Of a stretch of 38,574 nt of DNA, positions 8,142-14,657 are shown in pieces. A model generated the notes under the pieces. It was not told where the DNA came from. It was given only the letters and a program-made list of their open reading frames with translations, and made no database searches. Each line of letters starts with the position of its first letter. The stretch's first letter is position 1. Location: positions 1 to 38,574 of the forward strand of contig JACPPV010000030.1 in the NCBI GenBank assembly GCA_016190825.1. Reading direction: 5' to 3'. A program made the translations under genes and the position numbers. Source of the DNA: Chloroflexota bacterium. Its GTDB lineage: Bacteria > Chloroflexota > Dehalococcoidia > Dehalococcoidales > UBA2162.

Positions 8142-8684
8142 TTACGAAACGACGAGGACCAGAAGAAAAACAGCGCTGACAATCCCACTGGAAATCATAG
8201 CACCTTTTTTCACAACATTCATATTCCATCTTGATGCAGCGATTCTCTGAGACAGGCCGTGCCGCTGGATGGTCTCCAGCATTATGGTGATCCCAACTAT
8301 GTTGGACAGCACGCCAACAACGATGAAAAAAAGCTGGTACCGTGTCAGGAAGATGGCCAGCCCTGATAGCCCCAGCAATGGCAACACATCACTGAGATGA
8401 TGGGCGCAGCAGGCAGCCATTGAGCCCGAAGAGATGACTCCAGAAGCGCCAACCGAAGACCCGGCCGCCACCTGGCGCTGGTGTACGCCCTGTTTTATGA
8501 AGGAGAATAGGCCAGCCTGGGTGCCGAATCCGGCCGCAAGCGCCGCTACCCAGTACCATAATCGGCCGGTCTGCTCCACGGCATGAGTCCATCCCTGCGC
8601 CAGGGTAATGATTCCCAGGTAGACCAGGAGCAAAAGGACCGCGGCGCCAGTTCCGATGAGGACGTGTTTTCTCACAGCTCCCAC
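8142..8684 (-). CDS. Membrane protein with CCxHH motif, unknown function
   Basis: A 180-residue integral membrane protein with about five to six hydrophobic segments (8-30, 44-64, 79-93, 102-114, 117-137, 160-179). The striking feature is SGSMAACCAHHLSDVLPLLG, where C92, C93, H95 and H96 sit at the start of a membrane segment and look like a metal (copper, zinc or heme) site. I do not recognise the family. Its start lies 13 bases inside the end of the lipoprotein gene upstream, so the two are translationally coupled. The third gene of the cluster (9170-9733) is also membrane-anchored. A role in metal handling or redox delivery would fit but is a guess. Confidence 0.7.
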   Translation of the reverse strand: MGAVRKHVLIGTGAAVLLLLVYLGIITLAQGWTHAVEQTGRLWYWVAALAAGFGTQAGLFSFIKQGVHQRQVAAGSSVGASGVISSGSMAACCAHHLSDVLPLLGLSGLAIFLTRYQLFFIVVGVLSNIVGITIMLETIQRHGLSQRIAASRWNMNVVKKGAMISSGIVSAVFLLVLVVS

Positions 8685-9160
8685 CTCAGTACCCTCTCCC
8701 TGACGTCAGTAACTTCGCGGATAACCACTTCAACATATCTCGCTTTTCCTTGAGTCAAGGTATCGGGAACAGGAAAGGTCAGAGTTCCCTGTCGGTGATG
8801 GCCCCCGGGCGCCGCGTCCCACGTGATTGGCTGAAACTGGTTCCCCGCGTCATCCCGCAGCTCCGCCAGCTCTTTGAAGTCGTACCGGTCGAGGTCCACG
8901 GAATGGGTATCCATAGTAACGCGGAACACAAGAGCACTGTCCCTCATGCCCATCAGTTCGGCGCTAATGGTCACCGCGCCGCCTTCGTTCGACTGCTTGA
9001 TCCCATTGGTCGGCTGGACCGGAAGGATGGACGGGGAAGTCGCTGCGGGAGCGCCCGCTCCCGGTTGGGAGGTATAACCTGTGGAACATCCGGCAAACAC
9101 CAGGGGCAAAGCCATGAGGCAAACGGTTAGCGCCAGTTCCTTCCTGTGTCTCAACATCAT
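8672..9160 (-). CDS. Lipoprotein, unknown function
   Basis: A 162-residue exported lipoprotein. The basic N-terminus, hydrophobic core and FAGC lipobox put the lipidated cysteine at residue 25. A proline/alanine-rich linker (about 28-55) leads to a beta-rich domain (AVTISAELMGMRDSALVFRV, RYVEVVIREVTDVRERVLRWEL). The domain has no cysteine. A central GGHHRQ stretch could bind metal. No family is recognised. It is the middle gene of a three-gene unit and overlaps the CCxHH membrane protein by 13 bases. Confidence 0.75.
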   Translation of the reverse strand: MMLRHRKELALTVCLMALPLVFAGCSTGYTSQPGAGAPAATSPSILPVQPTNGIKQSNEGGAVTISAELMGMRDSALVFRVTMDTHSVDLDRYDFKELAELRDDAGNQFQPITWDAAPGGHHRQGTLTFPVPDTLTQGKARYVEVVIREVTDVRERVLRWEL

Positions 9161-9169
9161 ATCTTTTCT

Positions 9170-9733
9170 TTAGAAAAGCTTCAGCGCCTCTTCGAGGATA
9201 ACCATTGGATTGACGGATTTAATCGTCAGCCAGACTACTTGATCACCTTTTACCGGCGAGTTGTAAAAGAAATGGGTGTCCCCCATTCCTTCAACCCGGA
9301 AAACGTCATGCCCGTCCACAGTCAGTTGTTCGGGCATGGAAAAAGGTGACCCGCCTTTCTCGATTCCCTGCCGCATCCGGGTCAGAAGTGCGGCGGCTGT
9401 CTGACTACCATCCGCTTTGCCAACCCACACGGTAGCCCGTTCATCGTTGCTATGGTATGGATTAAAAGTATGAGAGTACTCGGCGATATAGGCACTCACC
9501 AATCCGAGGTTCATGCCATGCAACTGGTAAACCTGGGTCAATGCCTGCTGTCCCTCAACAACTGAGGCAAGCTTCATCTGACTCAGCGTACCAGGAGGAC
9601 CCCCCGGCTTTTGAGGAGAAAGGATGTTCTGTCCGAAGCTGAACCATATCCCTCCAAGAAGCAGAAGGATAATTGAAATCTGGAAAACAAGGGCCTTTCG
9701 TTTTTTTCGGGGTGTAACGCTAGTTGATGTCAA
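9170..9733 (-). CDS. Membrane-anchored protein, unknown function
   Basis: A 187-residue protein with a basic N-terminus (PRKKRKA), one membrane segment at about 17-34 and an outside domain of about 150 residues. The domain contains ATVWVGKADGSQTAAALL, VDGHDVFRVEGMGDTHFFY and a C-terminal WLTIKSVNPMVILEEALKLF. No family is recognised; the fold looks like a small alpha/beta ligand-binding domain. The TTG start at 9733 has GGAG 8-9 bases upstream, and no in-frame ATG offers a better start. It is the first gene of the three-gene cluster with its own promoter at 9818-9846. Confidence 0.7.
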   Translation of the reverse strand: MTSTSVTPRKKRKALVFQISIILLLLGGIWFSFGQNILSPQKPGGPPGTLSQMKLASVVEGQQALTQVYQLHGMNLGLVSAYIAEYSHTFNPYHSNDERATVWVGKADGSQTAAALLTRMRQGIEKGGSPFSMPEQLTVDGHDVFRVEGMGDTHFFYNSPVKGDQVVWLTIKSVNPMVILEEALKLF

Positions 9734-9817
9734 TAGCTATCTCCGCTACTTCCGCCGCCTCTCCGCCGAGGGAATGTCCAATCTGAGAGTTTCCATAATG
9801 ACGCCAAAGTATACTGC

Positions 9818-9846
9818 ATACTACCATGCTGTATTGTGTATGTCAA
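9818..9846 (-). promoter_or_regulatory. Promoter of the CCxHH membrane cluster
   Basis: On the minus strand TTGACA (9841-9846), 17 bases, TAGTAT (9818-9823). An inverted repeat AGTAT-ACTGC-ATACT (9809-9823) overlaps the -10 box and the expected transcription start and could be an operator. The leader is about 75 bases. Confidence 0.65.
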
Positions 9847-9852
9847 GCACGG

Positions 9853-10524
9853 TTAATCAAAATGCTCGGAATCATATGCCCTCCGCACCTTCCGAGGGCG
9901 TTTCGATCTGAGCGAAACCGAAATGCGCGCGGGGAGTCCATTAACTCCGGGAATCCGGAAAATCAGGAGCAGGGCAATGATTCCGGCGTAAACCAGCGGT
10001 TCACCCAGGTCTGCCGCGGATTTGACCTGCCAGATGAAATGCAAGACGGCGAGCCCGGCGGCCGCATAAATCGCGCGGTGCAGCCGCTTCCAGTTCTTGC
10101 CCAACCGCCGTTTCCATCCCTCAGTCGAAGTGACCGCCAGCGCAAAAAGGACCAGAAAGGCGGCCAATCCAGCCAGAATGAATCGCTTCTCCACAAAATC
10201 CTCCCTTAATAAAGCAAGATTGAAACCGTAGTCCAGGCCGATGAAGTTGAGGAGATGAAGACTAGCATAAACAAAGGTATAAAGCCCCAGAATCCGTCTC
10301 AGTTGGAGAGCCCGCTCAAATCCGAAAAGATGATAAAGGATTGTGCAAGCCAATGTGAGGACAAGCAGGTTGAGTGTGTATTTACCGGTTCGTAACTGCA
10401 ACTCTCGTATCGGGTTGGCTGTTAACTGACCCTGGCTGAACTGCCAGATGAGCCAGAGAAAAGGCAAAATGGCCAGGACATGGACGAGTAGCCGGAGACC
10501 GGGCACCCCGGACTTGCGCATCAT
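9853..10524 (-). CDS. msrQ: Heme membrane subunit MsrQ
   Basis: A 223-residue six-helix membrane protein of the ferric-reductase/YedZ family. MsrQ holds heme b and passes quinol electrons to the molybdenum protein MsrP, which repairs oxidised methionines outside the cytoplasm. Visible family features are PIRELQLRTGKYTLNLLVLT, the heme-binding helices with TILYHLFGFERALQLRRILGLY and YASLHLL, and GKNWKRLHRAIYAAAGLAVLHFIW. The partner msrP gene lies 91 bases upstream on the same strand, so the two form an operon. A GTGAGG site precedes the paired ATGs at 10524 and 10521. The length matches the family. Confidence 0.93.
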   Translation of the reverse strand: MMRKSGVPGLRLLVHVLAILPFLWLIWQFSQGQLTANPIRELQLRTGKYTLNLLVLTLACTILYHLFGFERALQLRRILGLYTFVYASLHLLNFIGLDYGFNLALLREDFVEKRFILAGLAAFLVLFALAVTSTEGWKRRLGKNWKRLHRAIYAAAGLAVLHFIWQVKSAADLGEPLVYAGIIALLLIFRIPGVNGLPARISVSLRSKRPRKVRRAYDSEHFD

Positions 10525-10615
10525 TCGATTGCCTCACTTTGGCGGAGTTTACACCGACCCTGATCCTTAGCCTACCGAAGGGGAAGGGGAATGTGCCCAG
10601 GGCCGGCATGACAGG

Positions 10616-11560
10616 TCAGAAAAATTTCCTCAGGTCCATCCCGGCGTAAAGGTGGGCGACCTCGCTGCCGTAACCGTTGAAGGGCAGGGTCTCACGCCTG
10701 GCCAGCTCGCCTATCCGTCGCTCGCTTGCCTGGGACCAGCGGGGATGCGGCACATCAGGATTAACATTAGCGTAGAAACCATACTCCGTCGGTGATGCTG
10801 CCATCCAGAAGGTGACGGGCATCTCCTCAACCAGGTCTATTTTCACGATCGATTTGATGCTTTTGAAACCATATTTCCAGGGTGCCACGAGGCGGACCGG
10901 CGCGCCATCCTGCGGCGGTAATGGCTGGCCGTAGAGGCCAGTCGCCAGTATTGTGAGAGGGTGCATTGCCTCGTCCAGCCGTAAGCCCTCCACGTAGGGC
11001 CAATCAAAACTTCTCGTCCGCTGCCCGGGCATCTGTGCCGGGTCAAGGAGCCCTTCAAAACGCACATACCTGGCACCCGTGGTTGGCCGAACTTCCTGGA
11101 GCAGGCTAGAAAGGGGAAATCCGAGCCACGGCACTACCATGGACCAGCCTTCCACGCACCGCATCCGGTAAACGCGCTCCTCCTGCGGAAACTTCCCAAT
11201 CAGATCATCAACGCTGTATGTATTGGACCGCTCGACCAGCCCGCCCACCGCCACAGTCCACGGCGAAGTCTTGAAATCTGCTGCCAGACTGGCGACATCA
11301 TGCTTCTCGAAACTGAATTCGTAAAAATTATTGTAGCTGGTAATATCCTCGCAGGAAGTAAGCCTCGCGCCAAGCTCATCCCCGGCGGCATTTGCCCTGG
11401 CCGATTTACAAAAATCGCTTTCCTGAGTCACCTGGCTATCCCTCCCCAGACAGGCCGGCAAGAGCGCGCTGGCCACCATCGCCCCGATACCAGCCAGAAA
11501 GCTCCTTCTCGAAGCATAAACATGCCAAGGCGTTATCTCCGCTGAGTCGCGCTCTGCCAT
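10616..11560 (-). CDS. msrP: Methionine sulfoxide reductase MsrP, molybdopterin subunit
   Basis: A 314-residue Tat-exported oxidoreductase of the sulfite-oxidase fold (formerly YedY). It reduces methionine sulfoxide in exported proteins with electrons from MsrQ. The twin-arginine signal SRRSFL lies at 17-22. The molybdenum-ligating cysteine is C135 in [15 protein letters not shown]. Other matches are [65 protein letters not shown] and the C-terminal [11 protein letters not shown]. The signal region ends in LPAC, so the mature protein may be lipid-anchored at C37, which would suit a cell with a single membrane. GGAG precedes the ATG. Identity is very secure; the lipid anchor is inference. Confidence 0.96.
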   Translation of the reverse strand: MAERDSAEITPWHVYASRRSFLAGIGAMVASALLPACLGRDSQVTQESDFCKSARANAAGDELGARLTSCEDITSYNNFYEFSFEKHDVASLAADFKTSPWTVAVGGLVERSNTYSVDDLIGKFPQEERVYRMRCVEGWSMVVPWLGFPLSSLLQEVRPTTGARYVRFEGLLDPAQMPGQRTRSFDWPYVEGLRLDEAMHPLTILATGLYGQPLPPQDGAPVRLVAPWKYGFKSIKSIVKIDLVEEMPVTFWMAASPTEYGFYANVNPDVPHPRWSQASERRIGELARRETLPFNGYGSEVAHLYAGMDLRKFF

Positions 11561-11603
11561 ACATTTCTGCTCCCATTTTTAATGTATTATCTCCAGTCTA
11601 TCC

Positions 11604-12743
11604 TCACCATGGCTCTATTTCCATGACAGTCTTTATGTGCCGGGGGTCATCAATAGTGAAAGCCTTTGCATAATCTTCAAGGGGAAGGCGGCGTGAGACC
11701 ATTTCATCCAGCATCCCTGAAAAGCTTTCATTTATCCTGGCGATATCCCCCAGGGCCATTTCAAAATGACGCCGGTTTGAGTTAACACTGCCAACGACAA
11801 CCTGGTTATAGCGCACGACCTGCCTCACCAGCTGGGCGGCATCCAGCTCTATCTTAAGGTCACCACGCGGGATGCCGGTCATCACGTAAATGCTGCTGCG
11901 TGACATGAAGGGGATGAGCTTAAGGGCAGTATCCGCTGCTCCGGAGGCTTCAAAGATCATGTTCAGCTCGCCTATCGGGGTACAGCAGAAATCCACTATC
12001 TGCTCGGGCGTCTTCGCACGAGCGTCAACGTACGTAGCGCCCATATCTCCAAGGAGATGGACCTTGGGATGATCTTCGGGAACAATGTCGGTGGTGTAGG
12101 TGATCGTCCTGGCAAGCCTAATGAGCGCAGTGGCCAGTAATCCGAGCGGTCCGGCGCCCACCACCAAGGCGACCTTGCACCCGCCCCACTCGGGCGAGTC
12201 AAGGCCATGTTCAACATGTGGACAGTACCACGGCAGGCGCGACTGAATTACCCTGATCTGCTCTACTCCCTTCTCCACGATGCTCAGCGGCTCGGTGAAA
12301 ACCGCCAGCTTCCGTATTTGCGGCGGGACCTTGACCATGTACTGCTCTTTGTCCACGACGTATTGAGTAAGCAGGCCGTCCATCTTGTGAATGCCACGTT
12401 CAGTGAAAAGCCCGGTCATGCACATATCGCTTTGATTGTGAAGGCACGGCTCGCAGTGACCGCATCCCCGTCGCACAGTAATGCTAACAAGATCACCCGG
12501 CGCGAGCGTCTTTACCGCGCTTCCCACCGCCTCAACCACCCCGATGCCCTCATGCCCCAGGACTATCTCGTTGCGGCCCTCAGCAATATCCTGGAGATTG
12601 TAGCGGACGATGTTGAAATCGGTCCCATCCAGCCCGACCTCTTTCATCCGGACCAGTACCTCGTCCGGCTCGTTGATCTCCGGTGCCGGGACTTCAAGAC
12701 TATGCACGCCTGGCTTGCCCCGCAGCATACCTACCGCAAACAT
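11604..12743 (-). CDS. Glucose 1-dehydrogenase, zinc-dependent
   Basis: A 379-residue medium-chain dehydrogenase of the archaeal-type glucose dehydrogenase family, which oxidises glucose (often also galactose) to the lactone with NAD(P)+. It shows GLDGTDFNI (catalytic zinc region), VLGHEGIGVVEAVG, the structural zinc cysteines in CGHCEPCLHNQSDMC, TERGIHKMDGLLTQYVV, the Rossmann turn VVGAGPLGLLATAL and VVGSVNSNRRHFEMA. These blocks align well with what I recall of halophile and Sulfolobus enzymes. The start at 12743 was chosen because AAAGGAGG lies 7 bases before the ATG; an upstream in-frame ATG at 12782 lies inside a repeat. Sugar specificity is not certain. The neighbouring genes are pentose phosphate enzymes, which fits sugar oxidation. 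Confidence 0.85.
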   Translation of the reverse strand: MFAVGMLRGKPGVHSLEVPAPEINEPDEVLVRMKEVGLDGTDFNIVRYNLQDIAEGRNEIVLGHEGIGVVEAVGSAVKTLAPGDLVSITVRRGCGHCEPCLHNQSDMCMTGLFTERGIHKMDGLLTQYVVDKEQYMVKVPPQIRKLAVFTEPLSIVEKGVEQIRVIQSRLPWYCPHVEHGLDSPEWGGCKVALVVGAGPLGLLATALIRLARTITYTTDIVPEDHPKVHLLGDMGATYVDARAKTPEQIVDFCCTPIGELNMIFEASGAADTALKLIPFMSRSSIYVMTGIPRGDLKIELDAAQLVRQVVRYNQVVVGSVNSNRRHFEMALGDIARINESFSGMLDEMVSRRLPLEDYAKAFTIDDPRHIKTVMEIEPW

Positions 12744-12776
12744 CAATAGCCTCCTTTGACACTTCTTACTAAGGCA

Positions 12777-12855
12777 TGTCATCGCGAGCGAAGCGTGGCA
12801 ATCTTAAAAACTCTGTAAAGATTGCTTCGCCTTCTGCGAATGGCTCGCACTGACA
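12777..12855. repeat. Palindromic repeat, TGTCAT...TGACA type
   Basis: An imperfect inverted repeat of 79 bases. TGTCATCGCGAGCGAAGCG...GCAATCTT on the left mirrors AAGATTGC...GGCTCGCACTGACA on the right. It belongs with the copies at 26219-26298 and 30133-30220 and the fragment at 36194-36235. It looks like a non-coding MITE or REP-like element. Confidence 0.75.
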
Positions 12856-12910
12856 CAAAAAAGACGGCGCTGCCAATCGTTTTTCGAGGTTGTTTAACAA
12901 CTCACTCAAG

Positions 12911-12992
12911 CCGTTCGTGGTGAGCCGCTAGCCTGCCCTGAGAACAGACGAAGGGAACCACAACGGCCCTTCGACAAGCTCAGGGCGAACGG
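12911..12992. repeat. Nested inverted repeat, CCGTTCG...CGAACGG
   Basis: Three matched arm pairs lie in order: CCGTTCG/CGAACGG (12911-12917, 12986-12992), CCCTGAG/CTCAGGG (12936-12942, 12979-12985) and CGAAGGG/CCCTTCG (12949-12955, 12967-12973). A related core (CTTCGGCTTCGCTCAGGACAG) occurs at 21850-21870. It is a second palindromic repeat family, directly upstream of the rpe promoter. Confidence 0.7.
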
Positions 12993-13021
12993 CGTTATTA
13001 AACGCTCTCGTTTTTCTCCTT

Positions 13022-13050
13022 TTGACATTTGCCCTTTTCTGCCTTAAAAT
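13022..13050 (+). promoter_or_regulatory. Promoter of rpe, near-leaderless
   Basis: TTGACA (13022-13027), 17 bases, TAAAAT (13045-13050). Transcription should begin near 13057, only a few bases before the TTG start at 13061. The TTG of the -35 box is in frame with the gene, which makes it a false upstream start. Confidence 0.75.
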
Positions 13051-13060
13051 TGGCATTGTT

Positions 13061-13723
13061 TTGCCGGTCCGAGTAATTCCAGCCATTCTAACCAGTGAAC
13101 CTGAAGCCCTGCGCGCCATGGTACGCCAGGCGGAAGGCTTTGCCAGCTATGTCCAGCTTGATTTCATGGATGGCCGCTTTGTCCCCTCCCGCAGCGTAAC
13201 CCTTGATGACCTGGCGCCTATCAACATCGCAGTTAAGTGGGAAGCGCACCTCATGGTAGAACGCCCCGCCAGTTATTTTGCCGACCTTAAAAAGCTCGGG
13301 GCAAGCAAAGTCCTCTTTCATTACGAGGCAACACCTTCGCCGGGGGAAGCCATCCAGCAGGCACGCGATCTCGGGCTGGAAGTCGGCATGGCGGTCAATC
13401 CCGATACCCCGCTTTCCGCCGCCATTCCTTTTGCAAGTGATCTGGACATCATTCTGTTCATGACCGTCCGCCCCGGTTATTATGGCAGCAGATTCGAGCC
13501 GCAGGTCATGGACAAGATAGCTGCGTTCCACCAGAGTCATCCTACACCCAAAATCGAAGTTGACGGAGGCGTCAGCGAAACCAACATTGCCATGATTGCC
13601 GCTTGCGGCGTTGAGGATATTTGCGTTGGCAGCGCCATTTTCCTCAAACCCTCCCCGGGTGAAAGCTACCGCCGTCTCCAAGCGCTAGCGGAAGAAGCTG
13701 CTCGCCGTTCCACCCCGACATAA
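13061..13723 (+). CDS. rpe: Ribulose-phosphate 3-epimerase, divergent
   Basis: A 220-residue TIM-barrel enzyme expected to interconvert ribulose 5-phosphate and xylulose 5-phosphate. Family features are IPAILTSEPEAL at the N-terminus, LDFMDGRFVPS, EAHLMVERP, AVNPDTPL, FMTVRPGYYG, KIEVDGGVSETNI and a phosphate-binding GSAIF near the end. Two departures are visible: the metal-binding histidine of the usual HxDxMDG motif is glutamine (QLDFMDG), and NPGFGGQ is RPGYYGS. These suggest altered metal use or a related substrate. The TTG start at 13061 was chosen because everything upstream in this frame is promoter. Its stop codon directly abuts that of the convergent gnd gene, leaving no room for a terminator between them. 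Confidence 0.82.
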   Translation: MPVRVIPAILTSEPEALRAMVRQAEGFASYVQLDFMDGRFVPSRSVTLDDLAPINIAVKWEAHLMVERPASYFADLKKLGASKVLFHYEATPSPGEAIQQARDLGLEVGMAVNPDTPLSAAIPFASDLDIILFMTVRPGYYGSRFEPQVMDKIAAFHQSHPTPKIEVDGGVSETNIAMIAACGVEDICVGSAIFLKPSPGESYRRLQALAEEAARRSTPT

Positions 13724-14638
13724 TCATTTTCCTGTCTCTTTGACAGTATGCCCACCAAACTTTTCCCTCAGCGCGGCAAGCAATTTATCGCTGAATGAAT
13801 CGGGCTGGCGAGACCTGAACCGCATCTGGAGGGCGAGGGAGATGACCGGCAGCGGTATGCCGAGCTTCACTGATTCCTCCACGGTCCACCGCCCCTCACC
13901 GGAATCTTCGACATATGCCTGAATACGCTCCAATTCCGGATCTTCTTTCAAGGCGTCTGCCGCGAGGTCCAGCAGCCATGAGCGGATCACGCTGCCATGT
14001 CGCCATATTTCCGCAATCTGAGCCAGGTCAAGCTTCAGCTCATCCCTTTTCGCCAGCATCAGATTGAACCCCTCGGCGTAGGCTTCCATCAGACCGTATT
14101 CGATCCCGTTATGCACCATCTTGACGAAATGTCCCGCTCCGCTGGGACCCACATAGCCGTACCCGCTCTCGGGCGAAGGCGCCAGCGTCTTAAAAACAGG
14201 TTCGAGTCGGCGGAAGGCATTGATATCTCCGCCGACCATCAGGCAATAACCTTCTTCCAACCCCCAGATGCCACCACTGGTGCCAACGTCAAGAAAGACA
14301 ACGCCCTTCCGGGCGAGAATTTGCGCCTGTTGCTGGCTGTCACGGTAGTTCGAGTTTCCTCCGTCAATCACCACATCGCCGACGGCCATATGGGAAGCGA
14401 GGCGGTTGACAACATCTTCGGTCGGGTCTCCGGACGGGACCATCAACCATATTGCCCGCGGCTGACCGAGCGTGCGAACGAGCTCCTCAATAGAATCAGC
14501 GCCGATGGCCCCTTCCCGGACAACTTCCGCCCGGGCTTCTCCGGCCGGGTCATAGACGATGACACGGTGCCCGCCCTTGAGGAGGCGCCGGGTCATATTG
14601 CTCCCCATCCGCCCCAGCCCGATCATTCCCAGTTCCAT
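13724..14638 (-). CDS. gnd: 6-Phosphogluconate dehydrogenase, short form
   Basis: A 304-residue decarboxylating 6-phosphogluconate dehydrogenase of the short (GndA/YqeC-like) type; the common long form has about 470 residues. It carries the nucleotide site GMIGLGRMGSNM, GGNSNYRDS, GTSGGIWGLEEGYCLMVGG and the catalytic GHFVKMVHNGIEYGLMEAYAEGF. The second strand ends VIVYDPAG; an acidic residue there favours NAD+ over NADP+. It makes ribulose 5-phosphate and CO2. A GGAGG site lies 6 bases before the ATG. It is the last gene of the operon cyclase-tkt-rpiB-tal/pgi-gnd, 19 bases after the fusion gene. Confidence 0.93.
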   Translation of the reverse strand: MELGMIGLGRMGSNMTRRLLKGGHRVIVYDPAGEARAEVVREGAIGADSIEELVRTLGQPRAIWLMVPSGDPTEDVVNRLASHMAVGDVVIDGGNSNYRDSQQQAQILARKGVVFLDVGTSGGIWGLEEGYCLMVGGDINAFRRLEPVFKTLAPSPESGYGYVGPSGAGHFVKMVHNGIEYGLMEAYAEGFNLMLAKRDELKLDLAQIAEIWRHGSVIRSWLLDLAADALKEDPELERIQAYVEDSGEGRWTVEESVKLGIPLPVISLALQMRFRSRQPDSFSDKLLAALREKFGGHTVKETGK

Positions 14639-14657
14639 GAGTTCCTCCAGGGCGGAC

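Noticed and set aside
9766-9804. A 16-codon upstream frame (METLRLDIPSAERRRK) before the 9170-9733 gene, as a leader peptide
   Set aside because: No ribosome site and no regulatory codon run. It may be chance.
13022-13060. Upstream TTG start for rpe
   Set aside because: This TTG is the -35 box of the promoter. The family N-terminus aligns only from about 13061.
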